DNA of 64,000 bases from Morella rubra (Eukaryota; Streptophyta; Magnoliopsida; Fagales; Myricaceae). Below, one piece after another: positions 1 through 12,989 of this stretch. The translations under genes were made by a program, and so were the position numbers. The notes under the pieces are model-generated. The model saw only the letters and a program-made list of their open reading frames with translations. It searched no databases and was not told where the DNA came from. The stretch covers positions 11,652,353 through 11,716,352 of the forward strand of contig CM025852.1 in the NCBI GenBank assembly GCA_003952965.2. Direction: 5' to 3'. Within the stretch, counting starts at the first letter, position 1; each line of letters begins with the position of its first letter.

Positions 1-437
1 AATGCCCAATCCTAAAATATTAGATATTATATTATTTACTTTTGAAAAACTTTAACAACATATAGGACCCTTCAATACCTCTTGAACTCATGTTGAAAAT
101 GAATACAAAACTTGTCTATATTTTTTTAATTTTTCTTTTGTGAGCACAAATTACTTTCCTCCTATATTTATCGGTACGTAAATTTCTTTTTGCTCATGAT
201 TTTCTATGGCTCACAAACATGCCTTTAAATCTAATAGAACCATGCTAGCTTTTCCACGCGAAAAATTTTCGAACACTTTATAGAGGGTAGATTGTAGTTT
301 ACAGGTTTTTTCAACTCTTCTGTACCAAACTACACAGCTCTATAAGTGCTAGTTCGAGGCTAGCGTCCTCCCAATTCAAAGAAGGAATGCAATCTGATTT
401 TCCATAAATCCTCCTGCAAGTTGCAGATTCCCAGCTC

Positions 438-448
438 TATATATAAAA
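438..448 (+). promoter_or_regulatory. Candidate TATA box without a recognised gene
   Basis: TATATATAAAA is followed about 90 bases later by an ATG at 537 in the context CACACATGGGCC. The reading frame from that ATG closes after a few tens of bases, so either the gene downstream is broken or the match is by chance. The intervening C/T/A-rich sequence looks like a plant 5' leader. Confidence 0.3.
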
Positions 449-2309
449 GCAACTCCCCTTCGCTAACGATCCCAGCAGCTAGCTTCCGCGAATCTCAGCA
501 ACTTCTTACAGATCTAGAATTCAGGCATTTCACACATGGGCCTAAATAAGGTCTTCCCAAACAAGGTCCAAGAGAGCTGAGTCTGACACTCAGCCCAAGC
601 CTTCGTAGTCCAACCAACCTCTTCTAGCTATATCAGTCCACGTGTCGACTTCAGCTAATTCTACACCGACCAATATAACGATAGTCAATGGACACAATGG
701 GTCTTACCCAACCTACCCTGCTACACATAACCCAACCAATACATTATCCCTTTAAATTTTTTACCAACTTTTCACAAAAATCAAACTTCAAAAAATTTCT
801 CCTAAAAACATGAAATATAAATTTTTTTTTTGAGATGGGAAACAACATATATGGCAAAGAAATAAATTCTTCGTGTTACATAGTAGAAAAGTAGAGAGTC
901 ATGCTTTTTTGAATTCTTAAAACAAAATGTTATAGCGATCACTAAAAAATGAGCAGCACAAAAGCTATCCCAAATGTAAGAATTTTGTTGTGTAATAATT
1001 AGCTCAAAGGCCACATTATAGAAAAAAGGGACTAGTTTTCAAACTTGCGTAAAAACAAGAAGAAATATTCACAAAGAAAAAATAAAAGTAGTGATATGTG
1101 AAATGAGTGTAAAGATGAAAAATAAAATAAAAGTCACTAAATAAAGTTCAAAATTGTATTTTTAGATTTTAGAGAGTTCAATACAAAATTAGAATACTAC
1201 AAAATAAAAGACATTTAAAACATTTAAAGCGACACAATTAAACTAAGATAGTAAAAATAACATTATTGGAAAATCCTAAACATCCTTCGAATGTAAAGTT
1301 CCAAACTTGCAAAATCAATCAAACGCTTGAAATTCTAATCTGACTAACTTCACAAATTAGAGAATTCATACCGTTGGCTCTAGATCAAAACATTCAAACA
1401 AAGTTAAATTTACGCTTTCAATATAAAACATAAACTAAAAACATAACATGCATTAAACTAAGAACTAAATCAGCAAACAAACTCAACCTAATCAACTAAT
1501 TTTGTAACATCCCCATCCCCGAATAGAGTTAGGAAAGTCATGTATTAAATAAATAATCATAGAAAAATTAGAAGAAGAATTCATCACGCTAAAATACTTA
1601 TTCTAAGGCAGTTTAGACAAAAAAAAAAAAAAAACTTTTCATTTTCATTGACCCTTACACCCATCTCCCTCCAAATCTAGAGTTTTAAAACAAAAAAATA
1701 AAATAAAAATGAGTCGAATACTCAATAAGCAATACATCCAGCTGTTAAAATATAACAAGGATAAACCTTCATTTAAAATATTTTTAATAAAAGTATCTTT
1801 AAAACATACTTACATTCACATGAAAATTGAAAATAAAACTTAAAAACCGTATATTTACACTTTTAGTGGCCAAAACACAATTACACCCCATGTGTGAGGG
1901 TTGGCGATCCTTGTGATCCCTTCCAACTGCTCGAAAAACTTTTCCACAGCCGTTCATTGGAATACAATAAACAATTTTAAAGGAAAGGGCAGGGGTTACG
2001 ATTAGACAACACCAAGAACACTTTTCTTTAACACTAACTAGCGTTTTGTTAATCTATTGGGATGTGAGAGACGAAAGTGTGCAAAAAGAAAATTATGCTT
2101 CTTCCACTAAGCTTATTTAAGATTTGTTAAGTACATAACGGCTATCTGTCAATTTTTCTCTAGATAAGTTCTGTAATCTTTGTTAAGGTTTGTTGGGCAT
2201 TGGTTATTTTACATCATCACTTTGCGTCTTTGCCTGAATTGGAAAGCCTCCAATTTATGGCAAATCGGAAGCACTCCTTCGTACATTCGAATTATTCGGG
2301 TTGTATACC

Positions 2310-2570
2310 TCGGGAGCAATTGGAGAAAACTTTAGGAACCTTGGGAATAATGGAAACCTTGGGCATATTGGAATTTTTTTTTTTTCTAATCGGGTATATT
2401 GGAAATTTGGAATAACATAAACATACCATTTGATACCAGGGTTAACTGAAAAAGCACAATGCACCTTGGGACCACTCGGAAGCGTCAAGACAACTAGAGG
2501 AACCTCAAGAATACCGGAAACCTCAGGAATAATGAAAACCCGAGAATAATAGAAACCTTGGAATAGAAAT
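2310..2570. repeat. Short degenerate repeat patch
   Basis: Variants of a roughly 20-25 base phrase such as GGAATAATGGAAACCTTGG recur several times (near 2340, 2520 and 2550), mixed with AACCTCAAGAATACC-type variants. Copies are imperfect and spacing is irregular, so this is a decayed minisatellite-like patch rather than a clean array. Confidence 0.35.
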
Positions 2571-3341
2571 AAGAACAATTGGGATATCACACACTCGTAT
2601 AGATAAACTTACCACCCAAGAGAAACACAATGGGATACAAAAAATGATCACCCCATGTAATTCAACACGGATACAGAGTTTGGAGAAGAAATCATTCTTC
2701 AAAAAAAGCTTTAAGTTCAATTCATGAAAACACTCAATTATCTCATTTTGTTGCTGCTAGAGAATGGTATAAATAATGTAGGTTGGAACAACCCACAAGC
2801 ATAGGTAATTGAGAATTACATCTTCTAAAACATTAAGTAAGACTTATGAAACATAAAAAACTCTTGAAGAAATTGAAAGATATGTTGAAAATCCAATAAG
2901 ATGACTAAAAATAGAAAACTGTCCAAAATTTGCAACACCTCGTAACTAACTGCCATTTTGACCTCCTCCGAGTAATTTTATCATAACTTCCTCAAGAAAA
3001 CTCCAACTTGCACACCATTTGATGACTTGAAAAATAGGCTCATAGAGCTTTCCAATAAAACATAACTCAAGCAATGAGAGAAATTTATTTGACTGATAAA
3101 TATAAGAAAGTATCTCTTCAGTCAGTCAGTACAATCTCAGCAGAACCAAATGTTGGTATTGCCCAATATCCCATGCAATCCCCACTTACATTACTGTAGC
3201 TGGAAATATGTTTTTTATTTTTTTTTGTCGAAGTAGTATTTTTCAATTTTATTTGAGCACCTGTACCATAACCATAGCTAGCTAATCTATGACAATCATG
3301 CGGCGCTAGTGACCAACAACACATAATTAATTAAAGGAAAA

Positions 3342-4405
3342 ATGACATTTTAGTCCTTAAATTTTACCGCCATTTATTTTTTAGTTCCTAGAATTCAATT
3401 TTTCAAATTTTGGTCCTTACATTTTCAATTTTTTACAAAAGAGCCCTTATGTCAGGGCTCTGTTTATTTACTTAACGGCAGCACTTGCCAGATCAGAATT
3501 TTGCCACATCATTTCCAACTTAGATAAAAAAAAAATGACATTTTAGTCCTTAGGTTTTACCACCTTTTATTTTTTAGTCCCTAGATTTTAATTTTTCACA
3601 TTTTGGTCTTTACATTTTAATTTTTGACAAAAGAGCATTTTTAATTTTTGACAAAAGAGCCCTACCATCAGGGCTCCATCTATTTCCTTAACAGCAGTGC
3701 CACATCAGCAGACAACTCAGCAACCCCTCCAAATTACAGCATTCCACTCCTTCACGCTTTTAGCCTAACATAACATCGTTTTTGTTACAAGTATGATGCG
3801 CATCATTTCACTCCTTCATTCATTTAGCCCAAATGACATTGTTTTTGATAAATATGATGCGCACCGTTCCACTCATTCACTCTCTCTGTTCCCCCTCTCG
3901 TAAGAACCCTAAATCCCGATAGATAAAAAATTGTCGTTGCCAATCTCGACGATCTTGGGTTGCACCGTTGCATCATACTTGTGACAAAAACGTGTCATTT
4001 GGGCTAAAAGCGTGAAGGACTGGAACGATGTCATTTGGAGGGGCTGCTGAGTTGTTTGCTGATGTGGTGCTACCGTTACGGAAACAAATGGAGCCTTGAC
4101 AAAATGGCTCTTTTGTTAAAAATTGAAAATATAAGGACCAAAATTTGAAAAATTAAAATCTAGGACTAAAAAATAAAAGGTGGTAAAACACAAAGACTAA
4201 AATGTCATTTTTCCAATCTAAGTTAGAAATGACGTGGCAAAATGCTGATTTGGCAAGCACTGTCATTAAGGAAATAGACAGAGCTTTGACAGAAGGGCAC
4301 TTTTGTCAAAAATTGAAAATGTAAGGACCAAAATTTGAAAAATTGAAATCTAGGACTAAAAAATGAAAAGCGGGAAAACCTAAGGACTAAAATGTCATTT
4401 CACGT
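3342..4405. mobile_element. Nested foldback (MITE-like) element
   Basis: The two halves are inverted copies. AAATGACATTTTAGTCCTTA occurs near 3350 and 3535 and its reverse complement near 4200 and 4390, so an inner hairpin (about 3530-4217) sits inside an outer one with the same terminal sequence. The arms also share ACAAAAGAGCCCT / AGGGCTCTTTTGT type blocks. The middle (3730-4060) is a weaker inverted repeat. There is no coding frame. The layout fits a non-autonomous Mutator-like or other foldback element inserted into a copy of itself. No clean target duplication was resolved. Confidence 0.6.
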
Positions 4406-4829
4406 AGTTAAAAAAAAAATAAGCTTTACAATTGGGCTTTTTCTTTAATTCTTTTCAAAAAAAAATTCTTGAGAACATACTTTACCATATTTTTGCTATC
4501 TAGGGGCTATGCCTTTTCTTTTCCATGCACTTTTGTCTCCTATAAATTAAAGGCCTTTTTTCAAACTAGAATAATTGCAGATGAACCTGTCCTTTATGTT
4601 TAAGGAAACCTAGTTTAACTCTTCAATGACCAAATGTGAATCCTGTCTTTCTTTCGTTCTTTTTGATTTTGGAAACCAAATAAAGTAAGCTCTGGGATTG
4701 GGGAGGGCAATAGCCAATTAAGCCGGGAAGGGTTGTCATAAAAAACTTACCACTTGAGCAAAGATGATCTCCTTTTCCATTCTTGCAAATCATAGGCCAA
4801 GAGATTGTTAGAGCATGAAATCACAACGA

Positions 4830-6004
4830 AAATGATTGTCGAATCAAAGCAGCCCAAGCATTCTGCCTCCTTTAAATCCATGCATACAAATTTTGAGGCA
4901 ATTTTAAAAAGAGAGAATTTCTAAAGAGAGAAAGTCTCAAACGTGAAAACGAATTCTATATCTCTCAAATGAAATTCCAAGCTATTTATAATGGCCTGCT
5001 CAGAGCTTTAACTGTGCTTATGCATGAAATCTTTAGGTCCCCTCAATCTTGACTGTAGGATCATCATGGAAAACTCTTTTTCATTAAAACCCCTATAGTT
5101 TGTAATCTAAATTTATAAGCTTGTACAAATTGTGATCATGTCCATTAACATATTACAATTATACGCTTATTTCATTTATACTATATTCCACATGAGCTAA
5201 TAAGCCCATATCACAAATTAAATCTCTAGCTAATATAATTTTTAATTCTTATTCTGTACCCAGTTGGACTTCCAAAAAGTTTCAAAAAAAAATTGCAAAT
5301 AATTACTTAATATATATAAGTAAAACCGTGAAAACACTTTTCACAAAATCCCGCTACACAGAATTTTTATTTGAGTCCAACAATATATAGATATAATGAA
5401 TATACTGCCTCAACAAGAGACTGGTGGATTCCATATTGAGCAATTATACAAATTCACTTACTATGCACAAGGCCCAACATTATCTGGAATATTTGATCTG
5501 CAAAGATCATCATCAAATGATTCAATCAAAGCACAAGCACATAAAAAGCAAACTTGCATAACTCTCTCAGGTCTAAGGACAACATAAGCTAATTGTACTG
5601 AATATCATTCTCTACATCAGTGATCATTTCCAAAAAGGTATTCATATTTGATCCAATTCAGTGCATGTACTTTACATTGCACCCACTCGTTTGCTTAAGG
5701 TCACTACCTCAATGACAGAGTCCATCATTCTATCTTATAGAGGCACAACGAGTGTAGACCTATGTATACATTATCATGTATCTCGGTGTAGAATAAAGTG
5801 AATAATAAGGATCCAAAAAGTCATACTCCCCGCCTTTAATTCATTAATCATTAGCCTGACTTTTTTACAAAGTTGATTAATAATATGACATCTTATGTCA
5901 TTGCATGTATCCAAAAAAATATACAAGTGATTAATAACAACAATAATTATCTCATAATTATTTAAAATGATTGGTTTTAGAGGCATACTTCTAATAGAGA
6001 TCAT
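4830..6004. other. Insertion-like segment, unclassified
   Basis: This DNA is absent from the equivalent place in the duplicate copy (near 18840). It begins close to TTGTTAGAGCATGAAATC, a start reminiscent of some plant copia LTRs, and is AT-rich with no protein match that I recognise. It may be a solo LTR or another insertion. Its exact ends were not resolved. Confidence 0.25.
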
Positions 6005-6330
6005 GCTCAAAGGGCGCCATGTGTTGTTATCGATTGGCTGATCTAATTGCCTTTGTATATGTTAAAAGGAACAACGATTAAGAAAAGGCTAGGCATCAAG
6101 AATATTAGAGGGAAGAAGTTCCCTCTTTCCTATATGTATAATACTTTCCCGAAAACCGTTGAGTACACTTGCACTTAATTTAAGGTAAACCTAGTACCCA
6201 ACAAGAAATTTGAAAACCTAGGTTTTTCTGAAGCTGCCCAAAACTTTAGAACAAGGCATTAGATTCTTGTAGAGGAACAAACTTCTCAAATATTTCTCTA
6301 TGTACAATAAATTAGGTCACTTCAAAGTGT

Positions 6331-8339
6331 TCTACTTTTTTAAAAACAAAATAAGGGTTAGCTCGTTGTTGGTGTTTTGCCCCATTAATTTAAATCCAAG
6401 TCTACCAGATGGAGCCTCCTAAGCAATAGTTGAATTTACCATGGTTCAAATGCGCGAGCCAGCAAAGTGACGTTTCAGGTTGGTTTCCTATCATTAAGCC
6501 TCCTCCTTTTGGTTACACTCATCCCAAATATTTTTTGGGAGGGTAGCTGGCCGTGTTGATGGTTGTGTTAGTTATAAGACAATCGCAAAAAACTTTTGGG
6601 GCTATTTTATACATTTGTCTTCTAAAATATTTTTTAGGATGGAAAACACCCCCGTTCGACTTATAACAGCCACAGGTACCGGATCCATCGACATAGGTAT
6701 TTCGGTCGGCCGGAAGTTTAGTGTTAGGAATATTTTTTAATTTTAAATTTCAATAACCCCATTACGGAGCCAATGGTAAAAGGTACCGAATCTACCACTA
6801 TAAGTATCACCGTCGACGGGTACTTATAATTTTCCCAACAATAAAAAACGACTAGATTCCAAATTGGGTGTTTAAAAGGAAAACTTTAGAGATTTTTCAT
6901 ACTTGCTGAAATTTATAATTTTCGTGCATACCATCTCTAAGCCTTGAGTTCCCAATTTACAAAGCTTTCACATAAATCAATCATCTTCAAGCCTTATTCT
7001 TTGTGTGAGCTTTTGAGATAGAACTTCCACTGTATTCTTTTATTTTTTAAGAGAGTTAATTATGTATCTCTTTATTCAAAAGTTTAGGGAGAGTGTGAGC
7101 ACACTTGTAGACTTTGGTGAAGGTATATCATAAAAGGGTTGAAGCTTGGGAGGGTGTTCTTGCGCTTATGTGTATAAATTATTCCTTTGGAAATAAGTGG
7201 CTATAGTGGAAAGCCTCAAGGTTCGGAAATGAGCTTGAGGGGTGCACATAGGCAAGATTTTCGAACCACGTGAAAAATTAAAGTGTTTAATCTATCTAAA
7301 CTCACTCTTTTCATTTACTTGCTTGTTGAGATTGAAACTTAAAATTTTAAGTGAGTTTTCAAAAAATATTTAAAACCTAACTCACCCCCGCACCCCACTT
7401 GGGTTGCCTTAATCCGTGGGATTTCAATAAGACATTCTACCACGGAGTGTGAAGCCCATAGAAAAATATAAAATAGTGGTGTTGTTGTTCTAGGAGATAA
7501 TAGTGGAAAGCAAATTGATTTCTATGGTGTTATTGTCTACATTTTAGCACTTTGATATCTATGAAGTAGTTTATTTCTTCAAGTGTAATTGATGGGACAT
7601 TAGTAACACATCAAGGGTATTGTCGTAGATGAGCACTTCACTACTGTTAACTCTGATCACCGATGGTATATAGATAACCCGTTTATATTGGCGTATCAAG
7701 CATGCAAGTACTTTTTTCTGATCTTGAGAACGGTAGGTTCTAGCATCTTGTCAAAAAAATCACCAAAAATAATACTTTCGATATACCACCACCACTACAA
7801 AATACGCCACTGACAAAGATACCATCGAGAGAAGAAGCGTACTAGGAAGAAGAATTCTTTCAATGATTTTTTGATTTTAGAGGTTTCAATTTCGTTCCAC
7901 TATGTCGATATGATATAGATCCAGATATGCATGTTGCGGCGTAGTTAGAAAGATATGCATGTTGTTTGGTTTTGTTTAGTAGTGCATTAGGGGGTACTTA
8001 GTGACTAAGTGAGATTATCAGTACTTGATGAATTAACTTCAAAACCATGATTAGGACATGATTTAGTGAGATTTGGAGTTTGCTTACAACTAGGTTGTTT
8101 TTCAGAATGTTGAGAGCTCGTATTGATCAATTTAATTTTTTAAGCTAGTAGGATGTTTTTGTCTTAAAAATCGAAGTACATGATTTTTATTCTTTTAATA
8201 TGTTGGGAGATTATCCACGAGTTTTTGGTTTAAATTTGGAGATTTTTTATTTTTTGAAAGCAAGTAGGTTGATTAATTGGAAGCAATTAGGTTGATTTGC
8301 GATCATCGGTGGATTAGTGAAAGCGATTAGCAAAACTTA
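6331..8339. other. Intergenic DNA, nothing recognised
   Basis: No gene, RNA or complete element can be supported. A CACTACAAAA string at about 7792 resembles a CACTA terminus, but no subterminal repeats follow it. Confidence 0.45.
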
Positions 8340-8623
8340 GCCATTAAACATGAGAAATTCGGCTGCCCTAGAGAGTGACACATATGAGGGCTAGATAGCA
8401 CGACAAATCGAAGCAAAAAGCACGACCAAAAAGGCTAAACCTAGGCAACTCGAGGTGTTGACCACCGGTGAACCTAGGCGAACTCACCTGAGCTATAGGT
8501 GAATTTTGGCCATAGCCTGCTCAGCAGCTGCTTAGGTGGTTGGTGTTGTCGCACAGTCGATGAAGCCTTTTGAGTCACCGAAACTTGTTTGACACATGTC
8601 GCGAATGACGAACTAGGCTTGCC

Positions 8624-8632
8624 TATAAATAG
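8624..8632 (+). promoter_or_regulatory. TATA box
   Basis: TATAAATAG sits in the context GCCTATAAATAGGGGG, a near-consensus plant core promoter. It probably belongs to the LTR-like segment around it. Confidence 0.4.
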
Positions 8633-9132
8633 GGGGTGGCCGGCATTTAACTTACACCAGCTCAATTGACATTGTGAGTTAAATGTGAGATTAGTAGTGA
8701 AGTGAAGTAGAAGGAAAAGGAAGAAATCGATTAAGATTCTTAAAGTTTTCAAAAATGATTTGTGAATCTCTTGTAATTCTTATTCTAGCATTAGTGATGT
8801 TGTTTACGTTATTCATAATTTTGATGTTCTTCATGTTCTTGACGAAGAACAAGCTCGTCCTTTCGAAAAAGTATCATTTTAAAAGTTCGATTCATTTTCA
8901 AGTTGTTTTTCAACTTTCATCCGTTTCTTTTCAAAAAAAATTCCAAAAGTTATTTTTCAAAACTTGAACATATTTCTTTCCTTCTGATTTCAATACTTTT
9001 TATGTCAAAATTGGTATTTTCTACGTGGTGATTAAGCCGGTTTTTAACCGAGAAATCAAAGTGTTATTTTTTTCCTTCACAACACTTTCCTTTAAGAAAT
9101 GTTTTATAATGTTCCCTGATGATGGAAACGAG

Positions 9133-9290
9133 TTAAGGTGTTGCATATCATAAATGAGATGTATGGGCGTTGATATGAGACATGCACACTTAACTTGTAC
9201 GTTGGAAAAAATATTTTGATGTTCAAGTATGGTTAAGGTGTTGCATATCATGAATGATATGTATGGGCATTGACATGAGACATGTATACT
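9133..9290 (+). repeat. Two-copy tandem repeat, about 98-base period
   Basis: GTTAAGGTGTTGCATATCAT at about 9133 recurs at about 9231 with the same following words (ATGTATGGGC, TTGA, ATGAGACATG). The two copies differ by a few substitutions. Confidence 0.6.
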
Positions 9291-9408
9291 AAACGTAATA
9301 CTGTGAAGACGTGACAGTACTATGCACAAAAGGATGTGTTTACTTGTTGTGACATTCTTGCCTCTCCGTCGTACACAGAAAGATCCTCTATGAGGATACA
9401 GTATTCTA

Positions 9409-9470
9409 CTTTGGGAGTAATGCCACAAATATGGACCATGTTCTACTCTGGGAGTAATGCCGCAAAACAT
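9409..9470 (+). repeat. Two-copy tandem repeat, about 32-base period
   Basis: TTCTACTTTGGGAGTAATGC is followed by TTCTACTCTGGGAGTAATGC about 32 bases later. Both lie inside the LTR-like segment. Confidence 0.55.
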
Positions 9471-10090
9471 GAGGTTACTTGTAACTCGTCACTCTAGCCA
9501 AGTGATTCACTCTGAAGAGTAAGAGGAGTGGTGAATGAAAAATGGAAAAGATCATTTTTTAATAAACTGAGTCTTTTCATTTACTTTCTTATTCTATTAG
9601 ATTTTATTGTTGAACGGGTTTCTTCAATATCTTTTATTGTATTTGTTATTCTGTTGTACTAACCGCTGGCTTTACTGAGTCATTTGGACTCACCGTTGTT
9701 TGTTAAATATTTTCTTTAACAGATGTCTGAGGTTTATTTAGGAGAGTTCACCAAGGCCATTCAACATGGCTTTATCACTCTGGAGTTGACTTTCGTGTCT
9801 ATGTCACACGTGACCTAGATGTCCTGATAGAGGGACGAGGACATAGGTGGATCACTCTGCACTCAGATAACTATGTCAATATCTCGGACTTCGAGGACAC
9901 TAACGACAAATATTAGAAATCTTCGATTTTATGTTTTCTTAGTTTTTCCGCTGTAGTTTTCTTTTTAGTATGTACATTATAGAAAGTTGGTCCTCTTTTG
10001 TAATACCTCAATATTAATAAAAGGTCCTTCGTGTGTTTTGCTTATATCTTGTTGCTTTGTCGATCTTCCCATAGGCCGTAACCTCAGCTT

Positions 10091-11288
10091 TATTAGCTGT
10101 GTCCATTACTATAAGACAATGTTTTAAGTCTTCACGGTCCAGGCTATTACACTTTATCAACCCGAGAATGAATCTGGCTTTGATTCTGATTGAGATATTT
10201 AGGCTCATGACTCTTGATACATATGCATTGTACATTTTCTTTTTGTTTCATGAATGTCCTATGTTGGATATTTTTAATGTTTTGATTATTATCAATTATG
10301 TCTTACACCTTATAATTATGTTATTAATTTGAACTTCAATAGGTTGATGGCTTCAGCAAAATGTGCACAATTGCTCTAGTTAATAAGCAGGCAGGGGTAA
10401 AGTCTACGGGACCCCATCTAGGGTGAGGTTAGAGATTGAAGCATCGTCCCTGGGCACGATTTTGTTTATGTGTTATATTCAAAACAAATTAGTTAATTTG
10501 TTAAAATAGATGAATCTTATCTTTCGAATTGGTAGCCATCTTCATGGTTAGATGCGGGTGTGAGCGAACGCATGAGTTTGCACTAGTGAAGTCGCGAGCT
10601 AATGGGAAGGTTACAATACATATTCTCGATGGTCTGGTTTGCGGTGTGGGAGCTGGAGCTAGTGCAGCATTGCTTTCTATCAAGATCAGACAGTTTATCC
10701 AAATGGATGCACCAACATTTTACAAAAAAATTTGGTGTATGTATTATTTGTATTATTGGTAAGTAAAATAGTAAGTTTTGCTTATTTTCTATTACAATGA
10801 TTCTTGAATAACATTTTTTTGGACTTTGATAAGGAGTATCAGTTGGGTAAAAATTAGTATAATAATTTCATTTGTTATTTTGGATTAGATATTTTGTAAA
10901 TGTATCATTTTTTGTTTTGCGAAAAAAAAATGCAACCGATAAACAAAATTGCTCACATTTGACTACCCAACACACATCGAATTCGAGATCATTTTAGCGC
11001 ACCCATGTGAGCATGGTACTATGATTATTTTTGAGAATTCGGTTTGCTATTTTTGTAGAAAATAAAAAATATTGCTAACTTACCTAGTTTTGAAATAGAG
11101 AAACCTTGAGACGGAAAAAATTGATCCAACATAGGTGTACAAAAAAATTACACAAATGACAAAGGCAAATAGGTGTCTAATGTTGTACTAGAATATTTTG
11201 TAAGTATATATAAAAATTAGTATTAAATTTAAATTTTTTCGAATTATTAATAATTAAAAAAGCATTACATTTTTTTGTTTGACATGTA
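10091..11288. other. Intergenic or decayed transposon DNA
   Basis: Short frames at 10529-10762 look protein-like in places but match nothing I recognise. This may be the eroded upstream part of the same transposon gene as 11289-11700. No firm feature can be assigned. Confidence 0.3.
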
Positions 11289-11700
11289 TTGGAAAAATTT
11301 GAAGATTTTTGGTTAGAGTGTGAAATCGAGAGTAGGAAATGTACTGAGTTGGAGGTATACACTGAGTTCCTTCGAAAAAAGATCGGGTATGCCTACATGT
11401 TAGGTCGCATGGAGAGACATTTTGTTTCGTCGTCCTCAGCATTAGTATCAGCTGATCTAGCTCACCAACTGGAATAGGCAATGGCAGAAATAAAGGCAAT
11501 TTGGACTGCTAAGGAGAAGGAGATCGAAGAATTGGCTGCTAGAAAAGTGGAGACGGAGAATTTTTTACAAGAGCAGCGGGAACACCAAGAGATGTAGGAA
11601 AGGCAACTCCAAGAACACAAGGAGATGCCAAAAGTGGATGCGAGACTTACTATGACCGGAGATGGAGATGTAGCTAGAGCAAAAGATGGATAAATTCATG
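11289..11700 (+). pseudogene. Broken coiled-coil ORF, probably transposon-associated
   Basis: The frame is rich in E, K, Q and L: a first segment to 11477, a TAG stop, then a continuation in the same frame (AMAEIKAIWTAKEKEIEEL, later EQREHQEM), with further stops. Spacing of hydrophobic residues suggests a coiled coil. It lies upstream of the CACTA terminus ending at 13508 and may be the relic of a CACTA-carried gene, comparable with the coiled-coil tail of the gene at 51425-53720. That link is inference; no catalytic motif is visible. Confidence 0.35.
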
Positions 11701-11825
11701 AAATAAATGTAGGTGACATAGATGATGGACATTATTTTTATTGTCTAGGGTTGTATATATTTGACATACATTATTCTTATTTTCTAAAATATGGTATTTT
11801 TAGCATTTTGTTGTTTAATATTTAG

Positions 11826-12895
11826 ATTAATTACACCTTGCACCCATGTGGTTTAAGGATTTGACACTTTGCACCCATTCTTTTATTTTTGAGACATTTC
11901 ACCCATGTGGCTCTAGGTTTCTTTGATTTACACCTCCCATTTATTTCCCAGTTAAACGAACAAAAATATCAATCACATGTTCTACATATGACTCACTTTC
12001 TCATTTTACTCTCGAGGTTTGGGGCTTTTGACACTTTGCACCCCTCATCTTCTAAGTCGCATTGATTCACCATCACAATGAACGGAAATGCCCAGCACAT
12101 GCAGAACATGTGGCTCAATTGCCCATTTTGCCCTCAATATTCAAATTTCTATGACGATAACTCCCTTAAATAAAATCCTAATTCGTAGTTGACGCGTTCA
12201 TAGATTTTTTACATGCCAGCTCAACGTAATGCAACATCGTAAAAATTATAGATGCATAACTCAATATTCTCTGTTTCCAACGTGAGTGCAACCGTGATCT
12301 GGTTATGGGCCACCAAAATATTCAAACACTAATTGCAACTTGGGGTAGGACTGATCAGGAGACCAAATCAATGACAATGAGAGAGAGGGTAAGGCAAGTA
12401 AAAGAACACTTAGAATGTTTTGAGTTCACAGGAAACATTGAAGGGAAAACAAGAGACATTAATTACAGGAGTAGGATTTTATTAAGGGTGTCACCGTTAT
12501 AGCAGTTTGAATATCGGGGGCAAAATCTGCCAGTGAAGCACGTGTTCTGCATGTGCTGTACATTTCTATTCATTTTGAAGGCAAAATTAACCGGGGGTCC
12601 AAATTGACTGGATCATGTCCCAAAAAAAAAAAAAAAAAGAAGGTGCAAAGTGTCAGACCCTCCCAAACCTAGTGAGTGCAAAGTGTAATTAACCATTTTT
12701 GAATGTCGGAGGCAAAATGGACAAGATAAGCGCATGTTCTTCATATGAATGAGATTTTCATTCTTTTTTAACGGATAAATAAATGGAAGTGTAAATCAAA
12801 GTAACACAAAACCATGTGGGTGAAATGTCTCAAAAATAAAGAAAGGGTGCAAAGTGTCCCCCAAACTATGTGGGTGCAAAGTGTAAGTAACAAGT
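11826..12895. mobile_element. Foldback element with long inverted ends
   Basis: The left end reads ATTACACCTTGCACCCATGT and continues with TTGACACTTTGCACCC, GAGACATTTCACCCATGTGG and GATTTACAC. The right end carries the reverse complements in mirrored order (GTGTAAATC, CCATGTGGGTGAAATGTCTC, GGGTGCAAAGTGT, GTGGGTGCAAAGTGTAA). Each arm is roughly 150 bases or more, with weaker pairing further in (GACACTTTGCACCCC near 12030 with GTGCAAAGTGTAATTA near 12680). The middle has no recognised protein. This fits a Mutator-like foldback. Confidence 0.6.
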
Positions 12896-12989
12896 AATAT
12901 TTTGTATTATGCACCATTATGTTTATAAGATGCAAATTAATCCCTTAATTTTGAAATTTTAATTTTAAATATTTCAATTTCAAATTTAT

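Larger units (their letters stand above)
1..3127. other. AT-rich intergenic DNA, no gene recognised
   Basis: No reading frame here resembles a known protein and no set of exons can be joined. The stretch is AT-rich with many short A or T runs. It contains one good core-promoter-like site near 438 and a patch of short degenerate repeats near 2310-2570, listed separately. The phrase TTTGTAACATCCCC near 1500 resembles the start of some plant LTRs, but no partner end was found. Confidence 0.5.
3128..6330 (+). repeat. Old direct duplication, copy A
   Basis: Blocks of this stretch match 18296-19085 in the same order and orientation. The blocks are about 3128-3335 (with GCAGAACC and TGGCGC/CGGCGC near the ends), about 4540-4820 (with TTTAAGGAAACCTA) and about 6005-6330 (with CCATGTG, GTTATCGA, TTGAGTACAC and GATTCTTGTAGAGG). 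Copy A carries extra DNA between blocks: the foldback 3342-4405 and about 1.2 kb at 4830-6005. Neither copy shows a convincing coding frame. The function of the duplicated DNA is unknown. Confidence 0.5.
8340..10090 (+). mobile_element. Possible LTR or solo LTR (tentative)
   Basis: A strong TATA box (TATAAATAG, 8624-8632) is followed by leader-like sequence, then about 1.3 kb without a long protein frame, and an AATAAAAGG polyadenylation-like signal near 10015. Short tandem duplications lie inside (9133-9290 and 9409-9470). This promoter-to-poly(A) layout without coding is what plant LTRs look like, but no second LTR, primer-binding site or integrase or reverse-transcriptase frame was found in the window. 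The ends are estimates. Confidence 0.3.

Noticed and set aside
8474..8967. Frames of 70-92 codons around 8750 as small genes
   Set aside because: They sit just after a TATA box in an LTR-like segment, are low in complexity and match nothing recognised.
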